DNA of 27,784 nucleotides from positions 1 through 27,784 of IMG/VR virus record IMGVR_UViG_3300024346_000400; one strand, given 5' to 3'. This document shows positions 1 to 6,967 of the stretch, one piece after another. The stretch comes from a virus. Position 1 is the first letter of the stretch, and each line of letters begins with the position of its first letter. The translations under genes and the position numbers were made by a program. The notes below the pieces were generated by a model that was not told the DNA's origin, made no database searches, and worked only from the letters and a program-made list of their open reading frames with translations.

Positions 1-1
1 T

Positions 2-580
2 ATTATTGAAACATTTTCAAGGTCAACACGTTTTATTTTAACTTGTAACTATATTGAACGTGTTATCGACCCTCTACAATCTCGTTGCCAGGTATTAAAA
101 ATCGTACCTCCATCTAAACAAGAGATTGCTTATCATATTATGGATGTCCTTAAACAGGAAGAAGTTAATTGTAGTGCTGAGGATTTAAAATCAGTTATCA
201 ATCAATATTATCCTGATATTCGTAAAATGCTAAACACACTACAAATGAGTGTTAACGGCGATGAAATAGTTGTAGATAAGAGTATATTAGTGTCTAATAG
301 CTACAAAAACAAGGTACTCGCGGAACTATGTAAACCAACATCCAAATCGTTTAATAACATTAGACAAATAATTGCTGATTCAAATGTAAGTGATTTTGAA
401 GACATGTTTAGGTACTTATACGATAATGTAGAAAAGTATGCTCCATTAAGTGTAGGTGAAGTAGTGATTTATATTGAAGAGTATCAATATCATTCTAACT
501 TTAGAATTGATAAAGAAATTAATTGTGCTGCTCTTATTAGTAGGATTTTATCTTTAATTCTTCCAAAAAGAATTTTGTAA
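2..580 (+). CDS. 44: Sliding-clamp loader large subunit, T4 gp44-like (5' partial)
   Basis: This is the C-terminal 192 residues of an AAA+ clamp-loader ATPase; the reading frame is open to the left edge, so Walker A and B are outside the window. In the T4 family gp44 forms a complex with gp62 and uses ATP to load the gp45 sliding clamp at primer-template junctions. The visible part begins with sensor 1 (RFILTCNY), followed by the SRC arginine-finger motif in DPLQSRCQVL. A helical lid then contains YYPDIRKMLNTLQ, which matches the T4 NFPDFRKTIGEL region. A C-terminal collar domain ends in EYQYHSNFRIDKEIN, resembling ENNQYHGIAANTELH of T4 gp44. An internal Met at 140 is not the true start because the conserved sensor motif lies upstream in frame. 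The gp62-like partner lies at 2385, separated by a homing endonuclease and three other genes. Confidence 0.92.
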   Translation: MIETFSRSTRFILTCNYIERVIDPLQSRCQVLKIVPPSKQEIAYHIMDVLKQEEVNCSAEDLKSVINQYYPDIRKMLNTLQMSVNGDEIVVDKSILVSNSYKNKVLAELCKPTSKSFNNIRQIIADSNVSDFEDMFRYLYDNVEKYAPLSVGEVVIYIEEYQYHSNFRIDKEINCAALISRILSLILPKRIL

Positions 581-584
581 AAGA

Positions 585-632
585 TTATTTCTTTATCTAT
601 TTTGATAATATTTATAATAGATAAGGAAATAA
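585..632 (+). promoter_or_regulatory. 17-bp hairpin covering the start region of the homing endonuclease
   Basis: The arms 585-601 and 616-632 pair over 17 positions with one G-U wobble (592/625) around a 14-nt loop. The right arm contains AAGGA (623-627), the only Shine-Dalgarno-like sequence before the ATG at 639, so a transcript reading through from the clamp-loader gene would hide it. A TATAAT-like sequence (613-618) sits in the loop and right arm, so a transcript starting there would lack the left arm. No U-tract follows, so a terminator is unlikely. Pairing is read directly; the regulatory role is inferred by analogy with T4 I-TevI. Confidence 0.6.
606..617 (+). repeat. Intergenic 12-mer TAATATTTATAA, copy 1
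   Basis: The identical 12-mer recurs at 17667-17678 and 20758-20769, each time just before a gene start. This copy lies in the loop and right arm of the hairpin upstream of the homing endonuclease. It may be a promoter core or other start-proximal element; the function is unknown. Confidence 0.45.
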
Positions 633-638
633 CTCATT

Positions 639-1283
639 ATGGTAATATATTTAACTACAAATAAAATAAACGGTAAAAAATATTTAGGAAAAGATGTACA
701 AAATAATCCCAAATATTTAGGAAGTGGTTTAGATTTAAAAAAGGCCATTAAAAAATATGGTGCTGAAAACTTTAAAAAAACTATTTTAGAAGTTTGTAAT
801 AATAAAGAAGAACTTTGGAAAAGAGAAGAATATTGGTTAAATTATTATGATGTCAAAAATAATAAAGAATTTTATAATAGAACCAATAAAGCATTTGGGT
901 CTTGGGAAGGAAGAAAATTTGATCCAATTACTGAAGAAACAAAACAAAAAATGTCTATGGCACATAAAGATATTCCTTTAAGTAAAGAACATAAACAAGC
1001 TATTAGTGATGCTATGTTAGGGCATTCTAAAACAGAAGAATGGAAGAAAAATTTAAGTAAATCTTCAACAGAATCTTTTGGTAGAAAAGTTCTCCAAAAG
1101 GATTTAGAAGGTAATATAATTAAAGAATGGAATAGTGGAAAACAAGCATCCCAAGAACTAAACTTAAATTATACAGCTATAAATAATTGTTGTAGAAATA
1201 ATGCTAAAAATATTTCTCGTCAAAGAGATAAAAGTAAATTTGGAAAATACACCTCTCAGTCGTATATTTGGGAATATAAATAA
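639..1283 (+). CDS. GIY-YIG homing endonuclease, Seg-like, with NUMOD3 and NUMOD1 modules
   Basis: This 214-residue free-standing homing endonuclease would cleave phage genomes that lack it and promote its own copying. The GIY-YIG core is at the N-terminus: VIYL (2-5) and KYLG (14-17) are the two signature strands, followed by YLGSG (26-30), AIKKYGAENF (36-45) and the Glu-containing REEYWLN (62-68). Residues about 95-140 hold NUMOD3-like DNA-binding repeats (LSKEHKQAISDAMLG). Residues about 150-186 form a NUMOD1 helix-turn-helix module (VLQKDLEGNIIKEWNSGKQA). It sits directly behind the clamp-loader gene, a typical place for T4-family seg genes. One sampled line in the gene has 20% G+C, unlike core genes. 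The hairpin at 585-632 probably represses its translation from read-through mRNA. Confidence 0.93.
   Translation: MVIYLTTNKINGKKYLGKDVQNNPKYLGSGLDLKKAIKKYGAENFKKTILEVCNNKEELWKREEYWLNYYDVKNNKEFYNRTNKAFGSWEGRKFDPITEETKQKMSMAHKDIPLSKEHKQAISDAMLGHSKTEEWKKNLSKSSTESFGRKVLQKDLEGNIIKEWNSGKQASQELNLNYTAINNCCRNNAKNISRQRDKSKFGKYTSQSYIWEYK
1240..1270 (+). promoter_or_regulatory. Bacteroidota-type promoter inside the 3' end of the endonuclease gene
   Basis: TTGG (1240-1243) and TCGTATATTTG (1260-1270) are spaced so that the TTG and TATATT starts are 23 nt apart, exactly as in the five other sites of this class in the window. TATATTTG fits the Bacteroidota -7 consensus TAnnTTTG. The next start codon is at 1291, 28 nt after the TATATT start. 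Confidence 0.6.
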
Positions 1284-1290
1284 GAATAAT

Positions 1291-1908
1291 ATGGAAAAAA
1301 GTATCGGAAAAAAATCACCTTCTTTTGAAGAAGTAGCTATTATTGAAAAAATTACTGGGGGTAAAATTGGAATTCATGAATGGTGGGTTGTTAAAGGAAC
1401 AGAAGGTTCATTTACTAGTAGAATAAAACCTTCTAATGAAGATGATATCATTTCCCATGGTGTATTAGAAAATTCATTTATGAGCCAAGGAGGTGAGTAT
1501 ATTGGTGCTTTTGATAGGGCGGAATGGTATAAAAAACATAAACTGAAAGTATATGAGCCTTATCCTCATGGGGTAGCAGAATCATATAATGAAGATGGAG
1601 AATTAGAAGGATATTGTGGATATACACATAGAGGAGCCCAAATATTTAAAATAGGAGATAGATTATTTGATAAAAATTATGAACCAAATAAAGAAGACTA
1701 CACTCCAGAACAGTGGGGCAGTTGGGTAGAAGAATATAATAAGGGAATTGATGAAGCAGAGTCAGAAGGAGATACATGGTGGGCAGAAGATATTCGTAGA
1801 GACGGTATTAGTAGGTATATTCCCTTTAAGTTAAAAGGAAAAAAAACAATTGAAAACTTAAATGAAGCAGCTTTAGCAGCAAAAAATCTTTCAAACTATT
1901 TAAGTTAA
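1291..1908 (+). CDS. Hypothetical phage protein, 205 aa
   Basis: The function is not recognised. The frame is open further upstream, but the ATG at 1291 is chosen because it follows the stop of the endonuclease by 7 nt and lies just behind a promoter-like site. The protein is rich in aromatic and acidic residues. A central block, YCGYTHRGAQIFKIGDRLFD (residues 108-127), followed by an acidic stretch and paired Trp residues (QWGSW), has the look of a conserved domain; no catalytic motif is evident. The C-terminus is a short helix (NLNEAALAAKNLSNYLS). The gene lies between the two clamp-loader genes, downstream of the homing endonuclease, and is probably accessory cargo. Confidence 0.75.
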   Translation: MEKSIGKKSPSFEEVAIIEKITGGKIGIHEWWVVKGTEGSFTSRIKPSNEDDIISHGVLENSFMSQGGEYIGAFDRAEWYKKHKLKVYEPYPHGVAESYNEDGELEGYCGYTHRGAQIFKIGDRLFDKNYEPNKEDYTPEQWGSWVEEYNKGIDEAESEGDTWWAEDIRRDGISRYIPFKLKGKKTIENLNEAALAAKNLSNYLS

Positions 1909-1927
1909 TTTCAAGTAAAAGAGTAAT

Positions 1928-2128
1928 ATGAAGAAATTCATAATGTTCTTTATAGTGTGGGTAGCTAGTAATTTGTCTATACCGTTTTGGGCAGTAGGAC
2001 ATATTCACTTAACTATGAACGTATATGAGGACATTTATGAAATATTAGCTTCAGTTGGTATGAATATATTAGTAGCAACTGGATTTTGGATTGAATGGAA
2101 AAAACATAATAAAGAAAACAATGAATAA
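1928..2128 (+). CDS. Small two-helix membrane protein, 66 aa
   Basis: Two hydrophobic stretches, residues about 3-22 (FIMFFIVWVASNLSIPFW) and 38-57 (YEILASVGMNILVATGFWI), predict two inner-membrane helices with a basic C-terminal tail (EWKKHNKENNE). The start at 1928 follows the previous stop by 19 nt. The 3' end overlaps the next gene's ATG at 2121. The size and topology are compatible with a holin, an antiholin or a superinfection-exclusion protein, but the position inside the clamp-loader block gives no support for any one of these. Confidence 0.7.
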   Translation: MKKFIMFFIVWVASNLSIPFWAVGHIHLTMNVYEDIYEILASVGMNILVATGFWIEWKKHNKENNE

Positions 2129-2381
2129 TAAACCACAAATGAATGTCAATATTGACATTAAAAACACTAAAGCAATTACATCACCTCAAGGCAATCACGT
2201 TTTTGCTGAAGGAGTTATTTTACGTAAAGTATCTCGTTTTGTAACAGGTACATCAGAAGACGGAGTTATTCCAGTCCCAGTATTTTATGATGTAAAAACA
2301 GGAAATGTATTAGTAGAATTGCTTCCTAAAGAATTAAGAGCCGAATTTGGAGATGAGTCAACAGACCATTCAATGGACTAA
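2121..2381 (+). CDS. Small conserved phage protein, possible degenerate zinc ribbon, 86 aa
   Basis: The chosen start is the ATG at 2121, overlapping the preceding stop; an in-frame ATG at 2091 would extend it into the preceding coding region. The protein starts MNNKPQMNVNIDIKNTKAI, continues with VFAEGVILRKVSRFVTGT, then VIPVPVFYDVKTGNVLVELL. From memory, proteins of similar pattern in T4-like marine phages carry CxxC pairs where this one has SPQGN and DVKTGN, so it may be a zinc-ribbon fold that has lost its cysteines. That comparison is inference. The gene is just upstream of the gp62-like gene and probably transcribed with it. Confidence 0.7.
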   Translation: MNNKPQMNVNIDIKNTKAITSPQGNHVFAEGVILRKVSRFVTGTSEDGVIPVPVFYDVKTGNVLVELLPKELRAEFGDESTDHSMD

Positions 2382-2384
2382 CAG

Positions 2385-2804
2385 ATGACAATATTTGATT
2401 GGCTTAAAGAGATAACAACAACGAAAACCGCTTGGTCTTCTTTTACAGAAGACCAGCAAAATTCGTTTAATTCTTACATGGTTCATCGATTTGTTAGTAT
2501 GTATGAGGAGTATACTGAGGTTGCTAATTATGGCCAAAGGATACCATATCCCGAAAAAGAAAAAACCTATAAATATTACTGCCATATGTTACCTAAGAAA
2601 AATGTTTTCCTAAAATACGTGAAAGGATCACGTAAGAAATCAAACGAACAATTGTTACATCACATTGCTAATCATTTTACAGTATCATTAGGTGAGGCAG
2701 AAGAATATATTGAGCTATTAAAAAAATCCGGAGTAGAACAAATCCTTGAAAAATCAGGGATTGACGAAAAGGAAATAAAAAAGTTATTAAAAGAAGTTAA
2801 ATGA
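2385..2804 (+). CDS. 62: Sliding-clamp loader small subunit, gp62-like
   Basis: This 139-residue protein resembles the short gp62 of cyanophage-type T4-like viruses, not the 187-residue T4 protein. The start FDWLKEITTTK parallels the xDWLNSINxTK opening of those proteins. It is followed by FNSYMVHRFVSMYEEYTEVAN (residues 28-48), LPKKNVFLKYVK (69-80) and a C-terminal segment ending in a long basic helix. In the family gp62 binds the gp44 ring and completes the clamp loader. The presence of gp44 two kilobases upstream supports the call. A perfect 8-bp hairpin (2433-2440 with 2448-2455) lies within the coding region. The assignment is by remembered family pattern and would need a profile search. 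Confidence 0.72.
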   Translation: MTIFDWLKEITTTKTAWSSFTEDQQNSFNSYMVHRFVSMYEEYTEVANYGQRIPYPEKEKTYKYYCHMLPKKNVFLKYVKGSRKKSNEQLLHHIANHFTVSLGEAEEYIELLKKSGVEQILEKSGIDEKEIKKLLKEVK

Positions 2805-3052
2805 CAAAAAACAGCGATTTAGGAATTGTAGGGGAACACCCTGAAGTAAGAACAGTTTTAAAAACAGATTCAGTAGTAGATACTATTGTTGATAGTTTTA
2901 TTTCAAGAGCAGCTCAAGGTAAAACCAAGTATGGACATACCCTTGATAGACAAGATTTATCAGTACTAGACTGGATTGATCATGCTCAACAAGAACTTCA
3001 AGATGGTATTTTATATTTAGAAAAATTAAAACAAACATTAAAAGGAAAATAA
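2801..3052 (+). CDS. Small phage protein with MazG-like acidic helix, 83 aa
   Basis: The ATG overlaps the stop of the gp62-like gene (ATGA), implying translational coupling. The segment SRAAQGKTKYGHTLDR (35-50), followed by DLSVLDWIDHAQQELQDGILY, is a pattern common in phage proteins. It resembles small all-alpha nucleotide pyrophosphohydrolases of the MazG type, in which an ExxxD helix binds metal (here QELQDG, one acidic residue short). It could be a nucleotide-pool enzyme or a non-catalytic relative; the catalytic motif is too incomplete to decide. Confidence 0.6.
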   Translation: MTKNSDLGIVGEHPEVRTVLKTDSVVDTIVDSFISRAAQGKTKYGHTLDRQDLSVLDWIDHAQQELQDGILYLEKLKQTLKGK

Positions 3053-3055
3053 ATT

Positions 3056-3661
3056 ATGGAACCAATAAATAGAAGAATTGTTGACGAAAAATATTACTAT
3101 TTGAGTAATACTCACTCAGATATTAATGAACACATGCCTACATTTAGGCGTTATGCTAGAGAGTGTGATGTTATTGTTGAAATGGGAACTCGTTTTGGAG
3201 TAGGTGTTTGGGGATTTTTAATGGGATTATCTGAAGATGCTAGGAATGATTGGTGGACTAGACCTTTAAATAAAAAGATGATTTGTATTGATATTGATAA
3301 TCCAAACATATGGGGTGAAGGTGTTTTAGAAGAATTAGAAAAAGGATGTCAACAATGGGATCTTCAGTTTGAATTTAGACAAGAAAATACTTTAGAAAAT
3401 GAAATTGAAGAATGTGATTTCTTGTTTTTAGATACTTGGCATTCATACGATCAAGTAAAAGGCGAATTATTACGTCATGGAAACAAATCAAGAAAATATA
3501 TTGGTTTTCATGATACTGAATTGTATGGTTTTAGAGACATGAGTAATACTCAAGGTATATGGCCGGCAATTGATGAATGGTTAAGAGCTAATCCACATTG
3601 GTACATTCATGAAAAATTTGCTAACAACAACGGAGTTACTATTTTAAAAAGAAAAGATTAA
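3056..3661 (+). CDS. Class I SAM-dependent methyltransferase (CmcI / Methyltransf_24-like)
   Basis: This 201-residue protein has a Rossmann-fold methyltransferase core. Motif I is VIVEMGTRFGVGVWG (39-53). The acidic end of strand 2 is ICIDID (76-81). DFLFLDTWHSYDQV (121-134) is the DxxHxY metal-binding pattern of cephalosporin-hydroxylase-like and macrocin O-methyltransferase-like enzymes, and YIGFHDT (148-154) completes the site. Such enzymes often methylate sugar hydroxyls in glycan loci. It overlaps the following glycosyltransferase by one base (TAATG), which points to a role in glycan methylation. The acceptor is unknown. Confidence 0.85.
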   Translation: MEPINRRIVDEKYYYLSNTHSDINEHMPTFRRYARECDVIVEMGTRFGVGVWGFLMGLSEDARNDWWTRPLNKKMICIDIDNPNIWGEGVLEELEKGCQQWDLQFEFRQENTLENEIEECDFLFLDTWHSYDQVKGELLRHGNKSRKYIGFHDTELYGFRDMSNTQGIWPAIDEWLRANPHWYIHEKFANNNGVTILKRKD

Positions 3662-4326
3662 TGATTAGTTTTATTATACCAACAATATATAGATCTGAAC
3701 GATTAATATCTTTATTAAGAAGTTTAGATGTTCATTCTTTAGTTAGTGAAATTTTACTAATTGAGGATTGTCCTTATACAGGAATGTTGGATGGTTATAA
3801 TTTTAACAAACTAACTATTATACCTTTTCAAGAAAGAAAATTTTGTAATGGGGGTTGGAATTTAGGAGTATCATTATCAAAAAATTATTATTATGCTTTA
3901 TGTTCTGATGATATTTTATTTCCAACCTCTGTTATAGATGATGTAATTCATTTTTATAAACTAAGACCCAAATCAGGAGTAATAGGAATGCATCCTACTC
4001 AATATAATGTATTTAGTGATAAACCCTTAGTTTATGGGTTTGTTGAAAGAGAAGTATGGCATATGGATGGAGGATGGGGTGCATTACAATTTAACCATAA
4101 AGACAATCTAATCCTAATTCCAGAAGATTTAAAACACTGGTGTGGAGATACTTATAACGTTTATTATAGTAAATATCCTTGTTATAATTACTTTGGTGAA
4201 AAATTTTATACTGGAAATAAAGATCATGGAACTTCTACTAATGAGGAAGTATTAGAAATATGTCTTAATGATCAAAGAGTTTTTGAAGAAAAATATAAAT
4301 TGGAAAAACCAATTTGGAAAAAATAA
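3661..4326 (+). CDS. GT-A glycosyltransferase, family 2-like
   Basis: The 221-residue protein begins with the typical GT2 strand ISFIIPTIYRSERLISLLRSL. LLIEDC follows (33-37 region), then NGGWNLGVSLSKNYYYALCSDD (63-84), where the NxGxxxA-like segment leads to the nucleotide- and metal-binding Asp pair D83-D84. The C-terminal half (WGALQF, HWCGDTYN) probably forms the acceptor site. It would transfer a sugar from a nucleotide-sugar donor in the cytoplasm. It starts at the stop of the methyltransferase and likely acts with it. The donor and acceptor cannot be read from the sequence. Confidence 0.82.
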   Translation: MISFIIPTIYRSERLISLLRSLDVHSLVSEILLIEDCPYTGMLDGYNFNKLTIIPFQERKFCNGGWNLGVSLSKNYYYALCSDDILFPTSVIDDVIHFYKLRPKSGVIGMHPTQYNVFSDKPLVYGFVEREVWHMDGGWGALQFNHKDNLILIPEDLKHWCGDTYNVYYSKYPCYNYFGEKFYTGNKDHGTSTNEEVLEICLNDQRVFEEKYKLEKPIWKK

Positions 4327-4329
4327 GTT

Positions 4330-5283
4330 TTGGCTAAAAAGAAAAAAATACCTGCTATTGTAAAACAGATACAAAAGCAACCTGTTAATGAGGTTAACTA
4401 TGCGACTCAAAAATCAATTTCGTATAGTCAACTTTCTATGTATACTAACTGCCCACGCAAATGGTCTTTACAGTATAAAGACGGTCACTACACGTCTGAA
4501 GCGTCGATTCATATGACATTTGGGACGGCATTACACGAAACCTTACAACATTATATAACAACTATATACGAGATAAGTGGTGCTGAAGCAGACAGAATTG
4601 ATTTAGAGGCTTATTTTGAGGAACGTTTTAGGGAAACTTATTTAAAAGACTATAAGTCAAATAAAAAAGTTCACTTTAGTGACCCTGTTCAAATGAAAGA
4701 ATTCTTTGAAGATGGACTTGAAATTATTAAAGTTGTAAAGAAAAATAGAGGTGGCCATTTTGGTAAACGAGGTTGGTATTTAGTTGGATGTGAAGTACCT
4801 ATTATTTTAACTCCACTACCCCAATTTAATAATGTTTTATACAAAGGTTATTTGGATGTTGTTTTATATCATGAACCAACTAATAGTTTTAAAATCCTAG
4901 ATATTAAAACATCTACTAAAGGATGGAGTGACTATGAGAAAAAAGATGAAACAAAACAATTCCAATTAATTCTCTATAAATACTTCTTTGCTAAACAATT
5001 TGGAGTTGAAATTGATAAAATTGATATTGAATTCTTTATTGTTAAACGCAAATTATGGGAAAACTCTCCATACCCATTATCCAGAATACAAGAGTTTACT
5101 CCAGCATCTGGTAAAGTAAAAGTAAATAAAGCAGTAAACGCTGTAACAAGTTTTATAGAAGGTGTATTTAACACAAACGGTTCTTATAAAGATATAACTC
5201 ACGAGCCAAATCCTTCACTTAATGGTTGTAAATTTTGTCCTTTTAAAGAAAATAAAGAACTATGCAGTAAGGGGTTAATTTAA
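4330..5283 (+). CDS. PD-(D/E)XK nuclease, RecB/Cas4-like with Fe-S cysteines
   Basis: This 317-residue nuclease has the full RecB-family core: H69-E70 in GTALHET, D176 in GYLDVV, D191-I-K193 in ILDIKTS and the QxxxY motif at 212-216. Four cysteines fit the Cas4/AddB iron-sulfur arrangement: C41 in YTNCPRKW and C300, C303, C312 in the C-terminal CKFCPF...LC. The start is a TTG at 4330, four bases after the previous stop. The first in-frame ATG lies within the conserved YTNCPRKW region and would destroy the fold. Members of this group act as DNA exonucleases in recombination and end processing; similar proteins are common in T4-like marine phages. It sits between glycosyltransferase genes, though it is more likely a core replication/recombination gene. 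Confidence 0.88.
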   Translation: MAKKKKIPAIVKQIQKQPVNEVNYATQKSISYSQLSMYTNCPRKWSLQYKDGHYTSEASIHMTFGTALHETLQHYITTIYEISGAEADRIDLEAYFEERFRETYLKDYKSNKKVHFSDPVQMKEFFEDGLEIIKVVKKNRGGHFGKRGWYLVGCEVPIILTPLPQFNNVLYKGYLDVVLYHEPTNSFKILDIKTSTKGWSDYEKKDETKQFQLILYKYFFAKQFGVEIDKIDIEFFIVKRKLWENSPYPLSRIQEFTPASGKVKVNKAVNAVTSFIEGVFNTNGSYKDITHEPNPSLNGCKFCPFKENKELCSKGLI

Positions 5284-5325
5284 AAGAATCCCAATATATG
5301 TATATATAACAAAATAATAAAAGCT

Positions 5326-5520
5326 ATGACAAATAAAAAGGATATGACATTAACCTCTGTAAAAGTACAGAGCGAGTTATTCGAGGATTTCAAGATTGCC
5401 TGTGTTAAGTACAAATTTTCTTTACAAAAACTTGCCGACCGCACTATTCATTTGTATCTTACAGATGATGATTTTCGTAAAAAAGTTCATTCACACAACA
5501 ACCTAGAAATTAAAAACTAA
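5326..5520 (+). CDS. Small ribbon-helix-helix-like DNA-binding protein, 64 aa
   Basis: The sequence MTLTSVKVQSELFEDFKIAC (7-26) reads as a short beta strand with alternating residues followed by a helix. A turn (KYKFS) and a second helix (LQKLADRTIHLYLTD) follow, the order expected of MetJ/Arc ribbon-helix-helix repressors. It may be a phage transcription regulator, but no operator was identified. The upstream 42 nt contain an AT-rich TATATATAAC stretch (about 5301-5310) and the leader AATAAAAGCTATG, related to the leader motif used by several genes near 18-23 kb. Confidence 0.65.
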   Translation: MTNKKDMTLTSVKVQSELFEDFKIACVKYKFSLQKLADRTIHLYLTDDDFRKKVHSHNNLEIKN

Positions 5521-5529
5521 AAAATACAC

Positions 5530-6966
5530 ATGAATTCAAGTTTTGCTTACATTCCTCCACAGGATAGGAAAAAGATTATGCTTATTTGTGACGACATTAG
5601 AGTTCACTCTGGTGTAGCAACAGTAGCAAAAGAAATTGTAATCCACACTGCCCAACATTTTAATTGGGTGAATTTAGGAGGAGCAATAAACCATCCTGAA
5701 CAAGGTAAACGTTTAGATTTATCTCAATCAACAAATGAGACTACAGGGTTAACAGATTCATCTGTTATTATGTACCCAGTACATGATTATGGTAATCCGG
5801 ATATTTTAAGACAATTAATAGCTATTGAAAAACCAGATGCTATTATGTTGATTACAGATCCTCGTTATTTTGTATGGTTATTTGCTATGGAAAATGAAAT
5901 TCGTAAAACAATTCCAATTTCCTATTTAAATATTTGGGATGATTATCCTGCTCCTATGTACAATTTACCGTTTTATGAGGCCTGTGATTTATTAATGGGA
6001 ATTTCTAAACAAACAGTTAATATTAACAAATTAGTATTAGAAGACAAAGCAGTTAATAAAGTTATTCGTTATATACCTCACGGATTAAATTCAGATTTAA
6101 TTAAACCTTTAGATAAAAATGATGAAAAATTATTAGAATTTAAAAAACATTTATTTAAAGGAAAACAATATGACTTTGCTTTGCTTTTTAATTCTAGAAA
6201 TATTAGACGTAAACAAATCCCCGATACATTGTTAGCTTATAGATATTTTATTGATTCATTATCAATTGAACAAGCTAAAAAATGTTGTTTAGTATTACAT
6301 ACTGAGAGAGTATTTGAACATGGTACTGATTTAGATGCAGTTATTGAATTAATATTAAATGGAGAACAATATAATGTCATCTTTACAGATGCTAAATTTG
6401 ATCCCTATAATATGAACTTATTATATAACAGTACAGATGCTCAGATATTATTAACATCTAACGAAGGTTGGGGATTAAGTTTAACTGAAGCTATTTTAGC
6501 CGGTAATCCTATCATTGCTAACGTAACAGGTGGTATGCAAGATCAAATGCGTTTTGAATTTGAAGATGGTACTTGGATTGATTTTGATGCTGATTTTCCT
6601 TCAAACCACAGAGGCACAATTAAAAAACATGGTAAATGGGCATTTCCCGTTTATCCATCATCTCGTACAATGGTAGGTTCACCAGCTACCCCTTATATTT
6701 GGGATGATACTTGTCGTCCTGAAGATGCAGCCGAACAAATTGCTAAAGTATATAATTTATCTTCATTAGAACGTAAGTTAAGAGGATTAGCAGGTAGAGA
6801 ATGGGCTATTAGTGAGGAAGCAGGATTTACAAGTGAGTGGCAAGGTGCTAGAGTAATTGAAGCCTTTGATACTTTATTTTCTACATGGAAACCAAGAGAA
6901 AAATTTGAATTAATTAATGTTAATGAAGTAAAAGATAGAATTGTAACCCATAAATTGTTATACTAA
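5530..6966 (+). CDS. GT-B glycosyltransferase (GT4-like), 478 aa
   Basis: A large two-domain glycosyltransferase. The N-terminal domain opens with KKIMLICDDIRVHSGVATVA (14-33), a strand and glycine loop typical of GT4 acceptor domains. The C-terminal donor domain contains FNSRNIRRKQIPDTLLAY and the hallmark E-x7-E motif EGWGLSLTE (312-320), followed by AGNPIIANVTGG. Such enzymes transfer hexoses from nucleotide-sugar donors with retention of configuration. The long insertion after the motif (about residues 345-400, with SSRTMVGSPATPYIWDD) is unusual for short GT4 proteins. The stop at 6966 is one base before the ATG of another GT-B gene, so the two probably act in sequence. Confidence 0.86.
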   Translation: MNSSFAYIPPQDRKKIMLICDDIRVHSGVATVAKEIVIHTAQHFNWVNLGGAINHPEQGKRLDLSQSTNETTGLTDSSVIMYPVHDYGNPDILRQLIAIEKPDAIMLITDPRYFVWLFAMENEIRKTIPISYLNIWDDYPAPMYNLPFYEACDLLMGISKQTVNINKLVLEDKAVNKVIRYIPHGLNSDLIKPLDKNDEKLLEFKKHLFKGKQYDFALLFNSRNIRRKQIPDTLLAYRYFIDSLSIEQAKKCCLVLHTERVFEHGTDLDAVIELILNGEQYNVIFTDAKFDPYNMNLLYNSTDAQILLTSNEGWGLSLTEAILAGNPIIANVTGGMQDQMRFEFEDGTWIDFDADFPSNHRGTIKKHGKWAFPVYPSSRTMVGSPATPYIWDDTCRPEDAAEQIAKVYNLSSLERKLRGLAGREWAISEEAGFTSEWQGARVIEAFDTLFSTWKPREKFELINVNEVKDRIVTHKLLY

Positions 6967-6967
6967 A

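Noticed and set aside
1275-1282. TATAAATA, T4 late-promoter box, before the gene at 1291
   Set aside because: An 8-mer of this composition is expected several times by chance in this AT-rich window, and transcription would start almost at the ATG. The TTGG/TATATTTG site nearby is a better candidate.
1201-1290. Longer start for the 205-residue gene
   Set aside because: It would overlap 83 bases of the endonuclease gene and lie upstream of the promoter-like site; the ATG at 1291 fits better.
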